Of a stretch of 64,000 nucleotides of DNA, positions 1 to 7,723 are shown piece after piece. The notes under the pieces are model-generated. The model ran no database searches, was not told the origin of the DNA, and saw nothing but the letters and a program-made list of their open reading frames with translations. Made by a program: the position numbers and the translations under genes. Source of the stretch: JAAYYM01 sp035271065 (GTDB taxonomy: Bacteria > Bacillota > Clostridia > Lachnospirales > Lachnospiraceae). The DNA lies in assembly GCA_035271065.1 (NCBI GenBank), contig DATESB010000121.1, forward strand, positions 4,242-68,241, given 5' to 3'. The number at the start of each line of letters is the position of its first letter. Position 1 is the first letter of the stretch.

Positions 1-45
1 GTGTTGTTTTGTATGAAGGGAAAGAAGCGTAAAAAGCGCGCGTAG
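1..45 (+). CDS. Possible 3' end of an upstream gene (partial)
   Basis: One frame is open from the window edge to a TAG at 43-45 and would end in a lysine/arginine-rich tail (KGKKRKKRA). A second frame is open to a TAA at 28-30, so the frame is not certain. The product cannot be identified from so few codons. The promoter at 81-108 follows, so whatever ends here is a separate transcription unit from the citrate synthase gene. Confidence 0.25.
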   Translation: MLFCMKGKKRKKRA

Positions 46-80
46 AACGGAAGAACAACAGAATTTCATGAAATAAAAAG

Positions 81-108
81 TTGCTTTTTTTGAAAACACT
101 AGTATAAT
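81..108 (+). promoter_or_regulatory. Putative sigma-A promoter for citrate synthase-icd
   Basis: A perfect -10 box TATAAT lies at 103-108, with TTGCTT at 81-86 as the -35, spaced 16 bases. Transcription would start near 115, leaving a leader of about 40 bases before the ATG at 158. Seen in sequence; promoter activity is inferred. Confidence 0.6.
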
Positions 109-157
109 AAAGAAGATTGTATTAGTGTTTTTATATGTGAGAGGAGTGTGTGCGGCT

Positions 158-1561
158 ATGGCTGATAAAGGAAGCAGACCGGTGCAAATGAATGAGCACA
201 ATAATCTGTTGGAACTTGAGGAAAAGATGTATCCGCTTGTAGATGTGGAAACACCCAATGTTTTTCGTAATTTGTTCCCATATGATGAGGTTCCGAAGAT
301 TGCATTTAATGATAGAATTGTTCCTCATAATATGCCAAAGGAAATTTGGATTACAGACACGACTTTCAGAGATGGTCAGCAGTCACGTGCACCTTATTCT
401 ACAGAACAGATTGTGACAATATTTGATTATATGCACAGACTTGGCGGACCGAAGGGCATGATACGTGCCAGTGAATTTTTCTTATACAGTAAGAAGGACA
501 GAGATGCTGTCTATAAATGTATGGAACGCGGCTATCAATTCCCGGAGATTACAAGTTGGATACGTGCCAGCAAAGAGGATTTTAAACTGGTCAAAGAACT
601 TGGTATGAAGGAAACAGGAATTTTGGTCAGCTGTTCAGACTACCACATTTTCTATAAACTCAAAATGACACGTAAGGAAGCTATGGAACACTATCTGAGC
701 ATTGTAAAAGAGTGCTTGGAGACAGGCATCAGCCCAAGATGTCATTTGGAAGATATTACGCGTGCAGACATTTACGGCTATGTAATTCCGTTCTGTCTGG
801 AATTGATGCGCTTGATGGAAGAGTACAGAATTCCGATTAAGGTACGTGCCTGTGATACAATGGGCTATGGTGTCAATTATCCGGGTGCTGTTATTCCGAG
901 ATCGGTACAGGGCATTATTTACGGCTTGAATAAACATGCAGGCGTTCCGGCACACTTGATGGAATGGCACGGACACAATGATTTCTATAAAGCAGTGGTC
1001 AACTCAACAACAGCATGGTTATATGGCTGTGCAGGTGTGAATACTTCATTGTTCGGAATTGGTGAAAGAACCGGCAATACTCCGCTAGAGGCTATGGTCT
1101 TTGAATATGCGCAGTTAAAGGGCGAATTAAATGGTATGGATACCACTGTTATAACGGAAATGGCTGAATACTATGAGAAGGAAATCGGCTACAAGGTTCC
1201 GTCCAGAACTCCATTTGTCGGTCAGAACTTCAATGTAACGCGTGCAGGTATTCATGCAGACGGATTACTGAAAAATGAAGAAATCTATAATATATTTGAT
1301 ACAGATAAACTGTTAAACAGACCGGTATTATGTGCTGTATCAAACACTTCAGGTCTTGCAGGTATTGCACACTGGATCAATACATATTACAAATTGCCGG
1401 AAGAAAACCATATAGACAAGAACTCAAAACTGGTCAAGAGAATCAAAGAAGAAGTTGATGCAGAGTATGAGAGTGGAAGAGTCACTGTTCTGACCAATGA
1501 AGAATTGGTTGGTATGGTTACACAGAACTGTATTGACTTAGGAATATCATTAATAAATTAA
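158..1561 (+). CDS. Re-type citrate synthase (HMGL/DRE-TIM family)
   Basis: Predicted to condense acetyl-CoA with oxaloacetate to citrate, the entry to the oxidative branch that makes 2-oxoglutarate for glutamate in anaerobes lacking Si-citrate synthase. The 467-aa protein carries the DRE-TIM metallolyase signature TDTTFRDGQQSR near its N-terminus, a metal-binding H-x-H in EWHGHNDF, and GERTGNTPLEA. These mark the isopropylmalate/homocitrate/Re-citrate synthase superfamily. The ATG at 158 is chosen because GAGGAG at 141-146 precedes it; the frame stays open to a GTG at 125 without a site. The isocitrate dehydrogenase gene follows 21 bases later, the best argument for citrate rather than isopropylmalate or homocitrate as product; no leuCD or lysine genes are nearby. 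The substrate assignment is inference. Aconitase is not in the window. Confidence 0.75.
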   Translation: MADKGSRPVQMNEHNNLLELEEKMYPLVDVETPNVFRNLFPYDEVPKIAFNDRIVPHNMPKEIWITDTTFRDGQQSRAPYSTEQIVTIFDYMHRLGGPKGMIRASEFFLYSKKDRDAVYKCMERGYQFPEITSWIRASKEDFKLVKELGMKETGILVSCSDYHIFYKLKMTRKEAMEHYLSIVKECLETGISPRCHLEDITRADIYGYVIPFCLELMRLMEEYRIPIKVRACDTMGYGVNYPGAVIPRSVQGIIYGLNKHAGVPAHLMEWHGHNDFYKAVVNSTTAWLYGCAGVNTSLFGIGERTGNTPLEAMVFEYAQLKGELNGMDTTVITEMAEYYEKEIGYKVPSRTPFVGQNFNVTRAGIHADGLLKNEEIYNIFDTDKLLNRPVLCAVSNTSGLAGIAHWINTYYKLPEENHIDKNSKLVKRIKEEVDAEYESGRVTVLTNEELVGMVTQNCIDLGISLIN

Positions 1562-1582
1562 GCATAGGAGAGTAGGGCATCA

Positions 1583-2791
1583 ATGGACAAGATTAAAATG
1601 ACAACTCCGCTCGTAGAGATGGACGGAGATGAGATGACAAGAATTTTATGGAAGATGATTAAGGATGAACTTTTGCTTCCGTATATTGATTTGAAGACAG
1701 AGTACTATGACTTGGGACTTGAATACAGAGACCAAACAAACGATCAGGTGACAGTTGATTCTGCCGAGGCAACAAAGAAATATGGTGTTGCAGTAAAATG
1801 TGCTACAATTACGCCAAATGGCGCTCGTATGGATGAATATCATTTGAAAGAGATGTGGAAGAGTCCGAACGGAACCATCAGAGCAATTCTGGATGGTACC
1901 GTATTTCGTACACCGATTACCGTTAAGGGAATTGAACCCTGTGTGAAGAATTGGAAGAAGCCGATTACATTGGCAAGACATGCCTATGGTGATGTTTATA
2001 AGAATGCAGAAATGAAGATTGCAGGACCAGGTAAGGCAGAACTGGTTTTCACCGATGAAAACGGACATGAGACGCGTGAACTCATTCATCAGTTTAAAGG
2101 CGCAGGCGTATTGCAGGGAATGCATAATACAGATGAATCGATTACAAGTTTTGCAAGGTGTTGTTTTACTTATGCACTGGATACCAAGCAAGATGTTTGG
2201 TTTGCAACAAAAGATACGATTTCTAAGAAATACGACCATGATTTTAAAGATATTTTCCAAGAGATATTCGACAAAGAATATGCAGATAAATTCAAAGAAG
2301 CAGGTATCACTTATTTTTACACTCTGATTGATGATGCGGTAGCAAGAGTTATGAAAACAGACGGTGGATTTATCTGGGCTTGTAAGAATTATGACGGTGA
2401 TGTAATGAGCGATATGGTATCTTCTGCATTTGGTTCACTTGCAATGATGACTTCAGTTTTGGTTTCTCCGTCAGGTGTTTATGAATATGAGGCAGCGCAT
2501 GGTACGGTGCAGAGACATTATTACAAGCATCTTGCCGGAGAAGAAACATCAACAAATTCAGTTGCTACGATTTTTGCATGGACCGGTGCATTGAAAAAGC
2601 GCGGTGAGTTGGATCATAATCAGGAATTGATTCGATTTGCACAAAAATTAGAGCAATCTACGCTTGAGACGATTGAGAGCGGCAAAATGACGAAGGACTT
2701 GGCACTGATTACGTCGCTGGATAATGTAGTGACATTAAGCAGTGAAGGATTTATCAAAGAAATACGTAAAACACTAGAAACATATATATAG
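1583..2791 (+). CDS. icd: NADP-dependent isocitrate dehydrogenase
   Basis: Oxidatively decarboxylates isocitrate to 2-oxoglutarate with NADP. The 402-aa length and the N-terminal PLVEMDGDEMTRILW place it in the homodimeric type II (eukaryote-like) NADP-IDH group rather than the 416-aa E. coli Icd group. Other family motifs are ITPNGARMDEY, SPNGTIRAILDGTVFR, DDAVARVMK and YEAAHGTVQRHY, covering substrate, metal and NADP contacts. An AGGAG site lies 12 bases before the ATG. It follows the Re-citrate synthase gene by 21 bases with no promoter between, so the pair is likely one operon feeding glutamate synthesis. A bidirectional terminator closes the unit. Confidence 0.95.
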   Translation: MDKIKMTTPLVEMDGDEMTRILWKMIKDELLLPYIDLKTEYYDLGLEYRDQTNDQVTVDSAEATKKYGVAVKCATITPNGARMDEYHLKEMWKSPNGTIRAILDGTVFRTPITVKGIEPCVKNWKKPITLARHAYGDVYKNAEMKIAGPGKAELVFTDENGHETRELIHQFKGAGVLQGMHNTDESITSFARCCFTYALDTKQDVWFATKDTISKKYDHDFKDIFQEIFDKEYADKFKEAGITYFYTLIDDAVARVMKTDGGFIWACKNYDGDVMSDMVSSAFGSLAMMTSVLVSPSGVYEYEAAHGTVQRHYYKHLAGEETSTNSVATIFAWTGALKKRGELDHNQELIRFAQKLEQSTLETIESGKMTKDLALITSLDNVVTLSSEGFIKEIRKTLETYI

Positions 2792-2812
2792 AAGTAGATG
2801 CAGTAATGTAAA

Positions 2813-2850
2813 AAAGAGAGTTTCCCGCATATCATGTGGAAACTCTCTTT
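2813..2850. terminator. Bidirectional terminator between icd and the DUF1292 gene
   Basis: Two perfectly complementary 13-base arms (2813-2825 and 2838-2850) flank a 12-base loop. The stem starts with an A-run and ends with a T-run, so it can terminate transcription from both convergent genes. A short CTAT repeat follows at 2851-2862. Confidence 0.85.
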
Positions 2851-2870
2851 CTATCTATCTATCAATTATT

Positions 2871-3203
2871 TTATTCGTCAACTTCATCAAATTCTACGCT
2901 GTCAAGGTACTCATCAAAAGCATCTGCAACAGCTTCATATTCTTCATCGTCCTCAATATAGGTCAGTACAGGTTCAGCGTTCACATCATTTTCATCCTCT
3001 TCATATTGATAGAACCAAACTTCACCATCTTTACTTTCGCCACTTTCATCAACCGGAAGGAGTACTATATAATCCTTATCGGCAACGGTTAATATCGTAA
3101 TAATTGCGCAGGTAACCTTGGAACCGTCATCTAATTCCAAATCCACGGTCATGTCCTCATCATTGATAGGCTCGATGCCGGTGTCTTTCATATTATCATC
3201 CAT
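2871..3203 (-). CDS. DUF1292 family acidic protein
   Basis: A 110-aa, very acidic protein with no membrane segment. Its middle region (VTCAIITILTVADKDYIVLL, then PVDE and EVWFYQYEED) matches the DUF1292/YrzB pattern: a small beta-rich core followed by Glu/Asp-rich sequence. Members are widespread in Firmicutes, often near the yrrK-yrzL-alaS region, and their function is unknown. The start is supported by GAAAGGAGT immediately upstream on the minus strand. Here it is a single gene facing icd and diverging from the Sir2-like gene, so it appears to have its own promoter (3242-3270). Confidence 0.8.
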   Translation of the reverse strand: MDDNMKDTGIEPINDEDMTVDLELDDGSKVTCAIITILTVADKDYIVLLPVDESGESKDGEVWFYQYEEDENDVNAEPVLTYIEDDEEYEAVADAFDEYLDSVEFDEVDE

Positions 3204-3241
3204 AGTGAACTCCTTTCAAGTGCGTTCTTTTGATATTTATA

Positions 3242-3270
3242 ATTTTACACAATTTTTTGAGAAATTTCAA
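3242..3270 (-). promoter_or_regulatory. Putative promoter of the DUF1292 gene
   Basis: Read on the minus strand, TTGAAA (3265-3270) is followed after 17 bases by TAAAAT (3242-3247). The start codon is at 3203, giving a leader of about 30 bases with a good ribosome binding site. Confidence 0.6.
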
Positions 3271-3320
3271 CAATTATCAGAAAAATTTTTGCGAAATTAT
3301 AATTTGTTTTTCAATAAATA

Positions 3321-3349
3321 TTGACAATTTACTAAATTGTTTTTAATAT
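3321..3349 (+). promoter_or_regulatory. Promoter of the Sir2-like gene with a palindrome in the spacer
   Basis: A perfect -35 TTGACA (3321-3326) and TAATAT (3344-3349) are spaced 17 bases. ACAATTT-ACT-AAATTGT (3324-3340), a perfect 7-base inverted repeat with a 3-base centre, fills the space between them. The position suits a repressor site. The promoter is strongly supported; the operator role is inference. Confidence 0.7.
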
Positions 3350-3370
3350 AAGCATATAGGAGAATCGTTC

Positions 3371-4105
3371 ATGGATAACGCAGAAAAAATAGATAAACTG
3401 ACCAAGATGATAAGTAATTCCAATAACATTGTATGCATGCTGGGTATCGGCATGGGCATGGAATGTGGTTTGCCGAACAGATGGAGCAATGAAGAGGCTT
3501 ATCGTGTGGAGCGGGAATACAAGTATTCACCGGAAGAAATATATTCGGCAGTATTTTTTAATACAAGGACCGAATTGTTTTATGAATACTATAAAAAGGA
3601 ATGTTTGCGTTTAGATTATACGCCAAGTGTAGCATATGATGCATTGCTTCGCTTAGAGGCAACCGGCAAGTTACGTGCTTGTATTACTCACAATATTCAA
3701 AGTATGGCGGTAAAAGCCGGACTTTCGAATGTCATAGAACTTCATGGTTCTATCCATGATAACAAATGTCCAAAGTGTGGAAAACGTTATTCGGCAGAGT
3801 ATATGCGGGATGCTGTTGGTGTACCTCTCTGTGAGGATTGTAAAGCACCCATCAGACCGTTGGTAAAATTGCAGGGAGAACAAATTCGTAATGACAGAAT
3901 GACAGAGGCGGCAAATGTCAGTGCTGAGGCGGATATGATTATGGTACTTGGCATCAATTTGAATCATCCGATGGTGAAAACGTTCACCAATTATTATACA
4001 GGGAGTCGATTGGTTCTTGTAACAAAAAACGAACATTTTACGGATAAGAATGCAGATTTGTGTATTCATGATGAAGTTAAGAAAATTCTTCCGTTGGTGA
4101 TTTAG
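3371..4105 (+). CDS. Atypical Sir2-like (sirtuin fold) protein
   Basis: A 244-aa sirtuin-fold protein. It keeps the four zinc cysteines (C133, C136, C154, C157), the histidine in ELHGS (H125), and an RPLVKLQGE segment matching the RPxVVxFGE strand. The NAD-binding signatures have drifted: the GAGIS motif reads GIGMG (25-29), the following PDFR reads PNRW, and TQNID reads THNIQ (106-110), so the conserved Asp after Asn-Ile is Gln. Canonical sirtuins use these residues to bind NAD and place nicotinamide. Deacetylase activity is therefore uncertain; a NAD or ADP-ribose binding role is possible. It has its own strong promoter, and the gene after it also has one, so it is probably monocistronic. 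Confidence 0.7.
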   Translation: MDNAEKIDKLTKMISNSNNIVCMLGIGMGMECGLPNRWSNEEAYRVEREYKYSPEEIYSAVFFNTRTELFYEYYKKECLRLDYTPSVAYDALLRLEATGKLRACITHNIQSMAVKAGLSNVIELHGSIHDNKCPKCGKRYSAEYMRDAVGVPLCEDCKAPIRPLVKLQGEQIRNDRMTEAANVSAEADMIMVLGINLNHPMVKTFTNYYTGSRLVLVTKNEHFTDKNADLCIHDEVKKILPLVI

Positions 4106-4121
4106 ACTTTGGGTACAAGGT

Positions 4122-4150
4122 TTGCAGAAGCGGCTGATTTGTGATAAGAT
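4122..4150 (+). promoter_or_regulatory. Promoter of the GH13-like gene and trpS
   Basis: TTGCAG (4122-4127) is spaced 17 bases from TAAGAT (4145-4150), which carries an extended -10 TG at 4142-4143. The ATG at 4192 follows a leader of about 35 bases. Confidence 0.6.
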
Positions 4151-4191
4151 AGGGTAGTCATAGAATTGTAACAGGAAAGACGGTACCCGGC

Positions 4192-6075
4192 ATGAAGACA
4201 GAAAAAAAGAAGATTGTAAAAGCAGGTATGCCATATCCTTTGGGCGTGTCAAAAACTGTGGACGGCATACAATTTACGGCAGAGATAAGAGGCGGAGCTT
4301 CAAAGCAGTGTGAGCTACGTTTTTTTGATGACAATATTGAGAAGAAAGATTTGAGAATAGACTTACATGATTTTAATATAACAGGTGATATTTTTTCAAT
4401 CCTAATTTTCGCACCTGATTTGGAACAATACGAATATCAATATCAAGTAGACGGTAAGCCATATATTGATCCCTATTCAATGGCTGTGGCTGATTGCGGA
4501 AGATGGGGAGATACAGAGTTATTCACAAGAAACAATGTTAAATCCAGAATTAACAATTCCTTATTTGATTGGAAAGACGATAAATCGCCACAATTAGCTT
4601 ATGAAGATGTGATTATGTATTCTCTTCATGTGAGAGGTTTTACAAAGCATACCGCTTCCGGCGTTACGGCAAAGGGAACATTTCAGGGGATTGTAGAGAA
4701 GATACCCTATTTTTTGGAACTGGGTATTAATCAAATTGAGCTGTTACCTGCTTATGAGTTTAAAGAAATACAAACAGAGGCTGACGAGCCACAAGATGGA
4801 CGTCCTAATTATACAGATAGTCAATCCACTTACTATAAACTCAACTATTGGGGATTTACAGAAGGATTGTATTTTATACCAAAGGCAGCATATGCTTATA
4901 CAAACGATCCGGTAAATGAATTTAAGTCAATGGTTTATGCATTACATCAAGCAGGTATTGAGATCATTATGCAATTCTATTTTCCGCCCAAGGTAAATCG
5001 CAATGTAGTATTAGATTGCCTAAAATACTGGATTGCAGTTTATCATATTGACGGCTTTCATTTAAAGGGAGAAAAACTGCCCATATCACTGATTGCAACA
5101 AATCCGCTTTTTATAGAGACGAAGATTTATTGTCATGATTTTGATATTGTCTCTATTTTTGGCAGGGAACCTTTGCCGGAATATAAGAATTTAGCAGAGT
5201 ATAGCAGTGGCTTTATGTATGACATGCGTCGCTTTCTGAAGAGCGATGAGGATATGATACAAGCCTTTGCATATCGTTTGCGGCGAATACCAAGAGAAAC
5301 GGGTGTTATTAATTACATTACCGAGTATGAAGGCTTTACACTTTATGATTTGGTTTCTTATGATTTCAAGCATAATGAGGCAAACGGTGAAGAGAACAGA
5401 GACGGCAATAATTATAATTACAGTTGGAATTGCGGCATTGAGGGAGATACTCGAAAGAAAGCTGTTTTAGAACTGCGGAAGAAGCAGATGAAAAATGCAC
5501 TTATTTTTTTACTGCTTAGCCAGGGAACCCCCATGTTATTAGCCGGAGACGAACTTGCCAATACACAATTAGGAAATAACAATCCATACTGTCAGGACAA
5601 TTCTATTGCGTGGCTGCAATGGAAAAAGAACAAATTCAGCTGTGAAATACAATCCTTTGTAAAGGCTTTGATTAGATTGCGCAAGCAACACCCCATTATG
5701 CGTAATAAAAGTGAACTTCGCATTATGGATTACATATCCTGTGGATATCCTGATCTCTCGTATCACGGTGAAGCGGCATGGTATCCGAATTTTGATAATC
5801 ATATCAGATATATTGGTGTGATGTTGTGCGGGAAATATGCAAAGATTGACCGCAGACAGGATGATGATTTTTTCTATTTTGCCTATAATATGCATTGGGA
5901 TGTTCATAAATTTGGTCTTCCAAAACTGCCAAAGGGTATGAAGTGGTACTTAAAGATTGATACCGGAAGCTCTGACAAAAACAGTTTTTTGGAGGATGGT
6001 GCAGAGATTCTGCTACCGGACCAGGAGAATTTGATTGTAACCGACAGAACGATAGTTGTTCTGATCGGAAGATAA
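4192..6075 (+). CDS. GH13 debranching-enzyme homologue, probably catalytically inactive
   Basis: A 627-aa protein with the GlgX/isoamylase/pullulanase layout: an N-terminal beta-sandwich (about 1-125), a GH13 barrel and a C-terminal beta domain. Homology is clear around 373-420, where FTLYDLVSY and KHNEANGEENRDG match GlgX. The catalytic regions are changed. Region I DVVFNH reads QFYFPP (261-266). Region II DGFRFD reads DGFHLK (287-292), so the nucleophile Asp is Lys292 and the preceding Arg is His290. Region IV HDGFTL reads YEGFTL (379 on), so the His-Asp pair is Tyr-Glu. E309 could be a remnant of the acid/base Glu. The long intact frame argues against a decaying gene; a carbohydrate-binding or regulatory role is inference. 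trpS follows 23 bases later. Confidence 0.8.
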   Translation: MKTEKKKIVKAGMPYPLGVSKTVDGIQFTAEIRGGASKQCELRFFDDNIEKKDLRIDLHDFNITGDIFSILIFAPDLEQYEYQYQVDGKPYIDPYSMAVADCGRWGDTELFTRNNVKSRINNSLFDWKDDKSPQLAYEDVIMYSLHVRGFTKHTASGVTAKGTFQGIVEKIPYFLELGINQIELLPAYEFKEIQTEADEPQDGRPNYTDSQSTYYKLNYWGFTEGLYFIPKAAYAYTNDPVNEFKSMVYALHQAGIEIIMQFYFPPKVNRNVVLDCLKYWIAVYHIDGFHLKGEKLPISLIATNPLFIETKIYCHDFDIVSIFGREPLPEYKNLAEYSSGFMYDMRRFLKSDEDMIQAFAYRLRRIPRETGVINYITEYEGFTLYDLVSYDFKHNEANGEENRDGNNYNYSWNCGIEGDTRKKAVLELRKKQMKNALIFLLLSQGTPMLLAGDELANTQLGNNNPYCQDNSIAWLQWKKNKFSCEIQSFVKALIRLRKQHPIMRNKSELRIMDYISCGYPDLSYHGEAAWYPNFDNHIRYIGVMLCGKYAKIDRRQDDDFFYFAYNMHWDVHKFGLPKLPKGMKWYLKIDTGSSDKNSFLEDGAEILLPDQENLIVTDRTIVVLIGR

Positions 6076-6098
6076 TACAGATACGAGGAGACGAGAAA

Positions 6099-7103
6099 AT
6101 GTTAGGTGACAAAAAAGTATTGTTTAGTGGTATGCAGGCAACAGGAAGATTGACGCTTGGAAATTATCTAGGTGCACTGAAGAACTGGGTGACACTCAGC
6201 GATGAATATGAATGTTTTTATTGTGTAGTAGATTTACATTCCATCACGATTAGACAGGAACCGGCAGAACTGAGAAAAAGAGCACGGGATTTGCTGACAC
6301 TCTATATGGGAGCAGGACTTGATCCCGAGAAGAATTGTTTGTATTATCAATCACATGTATCAGGACATGCCGAACTTTCATGGATTTTGAATTGTTATAC
6401 GTATATGGGTGAATTAAATCGTATGACACAGTTTAAAGATAAATCGGCAAAACATGCGGATAATATCAATGCAGGCCTCTTTACCTATCCGGTTTTAATG
6501 GCGGCGGATATTCTGCTGTTTCAGGCAGATGTTGTTCCGGTTGGTATCGATCAGATGCAGCATCTGGAGATTACACGAGACATTGCACAGCGCTTTAACG
6601 GAATTTATGGGGATGTATTTACCATTCCGGAACCCTATATCGGTAAGGTTGGCGCCAAGATTATGAGCCTTCAGGATCCAACGAGAAAGATGAGCAAATC
6701 TGATGAAAATCCGAACGCAAGTATTTATCTGATGGATGACACGGATACCATTATGAAAAAATGTAAACGTGCGGTAACTGATTCGGAAGCACAGGTACGA
6801 TATCGTGATGAACAGCCGGGCGTGAAGAATTTAATTGATATTTATTCAGCGTGTACGAATAAAACACCGCAAGAAGTTGAAAAGGAATTTGACGGAAAAG
6901 GTTACGGAGATTTCAAAGAGGCAGTCGGAGAGAGCGTTATCGCTGTTCTGAAGCCATTACAGGAGCGTGTGGAAGCCCTTACTAAGGATAAAGCATATGT
7001 TGACAGCATGATTAAGGCAAATGATGAAAAGGCCAACTATTATGCAAATAAGACATTACGCAAGGTACAGAAAAAAGTTGGTTTTCCGGAAAGAATACGT
7101 TAA
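6099..7103 (+). CDS. trpS: Tryptophanyl-tRNA synthetase
   Basis: Charges tRNA-Trp with tryptophan. The 334-aa length is typical of bacterial TrpRS. The class I signatures are GMQATGRLTLGNYLGAL near the N-terminus (HIGH-equivalent) and RKMSKSDEN (KMSKS) about two thirds in, with the conserved PVGIDQMQHLE between. GAGGAG lies just before the ATG. It sits 23 bases after the GH13-like gene, leaving no room for a T-box leader, so tryptophan control of this copy by T-box is excluded at this position. UPF0303 follows, and the next terminator is beyond that gene. Confidence 0.97.
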   Translation: MLGDKKVLFSGMQATGRLTLGNYLGALKNWVTLSDEYECFYCVVDLHSITIRQEPAELRKRARDLLTLYMGAGLDPEKNCLYYQSHVSGHAELSWILNCYTYMGELNRMTQFKDKSAKHADNINAGLFTYPVLMAADILLFQADVVPVGIDQMQHLEITRDIAQRFNGIYGDVFTIPEPYIGKVGAKIMSLQDPTRKMSKSDENPNASIYLMDDTDTIMKKCKRAVTDSEAQVRYRDEQPGVKNLIDIYSACTNKTPQEVEKEFDGKGYGDFKEAVGESVIAVLKPLQERVEALTKDKAYVDSMIKANDEKANYYANKTLRKVQKKVGFPERIR

Positions 7104-7121
7104 TGAAAGGAGTTGTTCAGT

Positions 7122-7637
7122 ATGTCAGAGGAAAAAGACAAGAAATTGGATGAGGTTATGAAACTGCTTGAACTGCAGGAAGAAATTCTTCAATTCACAC
7201 ATTTCACAAATGCAGATGCATGGGAACTTGGCAATCTGATTGTTGCAGAAGCAAAGAAGAGAGAACTGTCAGTTGCGGTCAGCATTAAATTAAACAGTGG
7301 GATGACGGTGTTTCAACACTTACTTGACGGCAGAAATCTAAACAACGAAAGATGGATTACAAGAAAATTCAATACTGTCAGAGAGATGGAGACGAGCAGC
7401 CTCTATCTATATACAAAGTTAGAAAAGACAGAGAGAACCATGGCGGATATCTATATGGACGAAAGCGAATATGCCAATTCAGGCGGTGGTTTTCCAATCA
7501 GAGTTGAGGATGTTGGTGTGATAGGGGCAATCATTGTATCAGGTTTGAACCATGTGGCTGACCATGATTTGATTATCAAATGTCTATCAAAATATCTGCA
7601 TACGGATGAGGTTCCACGTATCAGGGATGCATACTAA
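7122..7637 (+). CDS. UPF0303 / heme-degrading-domain family protein
   Basis: A 171-aa soluble protein of the UPF0303 family, related to the GlcG/HbpS fold. Family features seen are FTNADAWELGNLIVAEAK, a central VFQHLLDGRNLNNERWI, and the C-terminal IRVEDVGVIGAIIVSGL followed by ADHDLI. Homologues are annotated as heme-degrading-domain proteins, but the biochemical role is not settled. The start at 7122 is chosen because GAAAGGAG (7105-7112) lies 9 bases upstream; an in-frame TTG at 7113 overlaps no site. It is 18 bases downstream of trpS and ends at a bidirectional terminator. Confidence 0.8.
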   Translation: MSEEKDKKLDEVMKLLELQEEILQFTHFTNADAWELGNLIVAEAKKRELSVAVSIKLNSGMTVFQHLLDGRNLNNERWITRKFNTVREMETSSLYLYTKLEKTERTMADIYMDESEYANSGGGFPIRVEDVGVIGAIIVSGLNHVADHDLIIKCLSKYLHTDEVPRIRDAY

Positions 7638-7660
7638 ATCAAGTGATTTGGTCATAAGAA

Positions 7661-7692
7661 AAGCCCGTCGGACAATATCGTCTGACGGGCTT
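7661..7692. terminator. Bidirectional terminator between UPF0303 gene and potD
   Basis: Arms of 13 bases (7661-7673 and 7680-7692) pair with a single G-U type mismatch around a 6-base loop, GC-rich at the core (GCCCGTC/GACGGGC), with T-rich sequence after it on the plus strand. It separates two convergent units. Confidence 0.85.
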
Positions 7693-7723
7693 GAATTTTT
7701 GTCTGTATTGTTTCGGCACAGGT

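Noticed and set aside
1646..2260. Long minus-strand open frame (204 codons) inside icd
   Set aside because: Antisense shadow of a conserved gene; Cys/Ile/Leu-rich composition, no family resemblance and no ribosome binding site.
2851..2862. CTAT tandem repeat (three units) after icd
   Set aside because: Too short to be a meaningful microsatellite; likely chance next to the terminator.
2834..3100. Plus-strand frame rich in His opposite the DUF1292 gene
   Set aside because: Exact antisense of an acidic Asp/Glu-rich gene, which yields His/Leu/Gln-rich shadow sequence; no ribosome binding site and it starts inside a terminator.
6076..6098. Possible T-box leader for trpS
   Set aside because: Only 23 bases separate trpS from the upstream gene; no room for a T-box.
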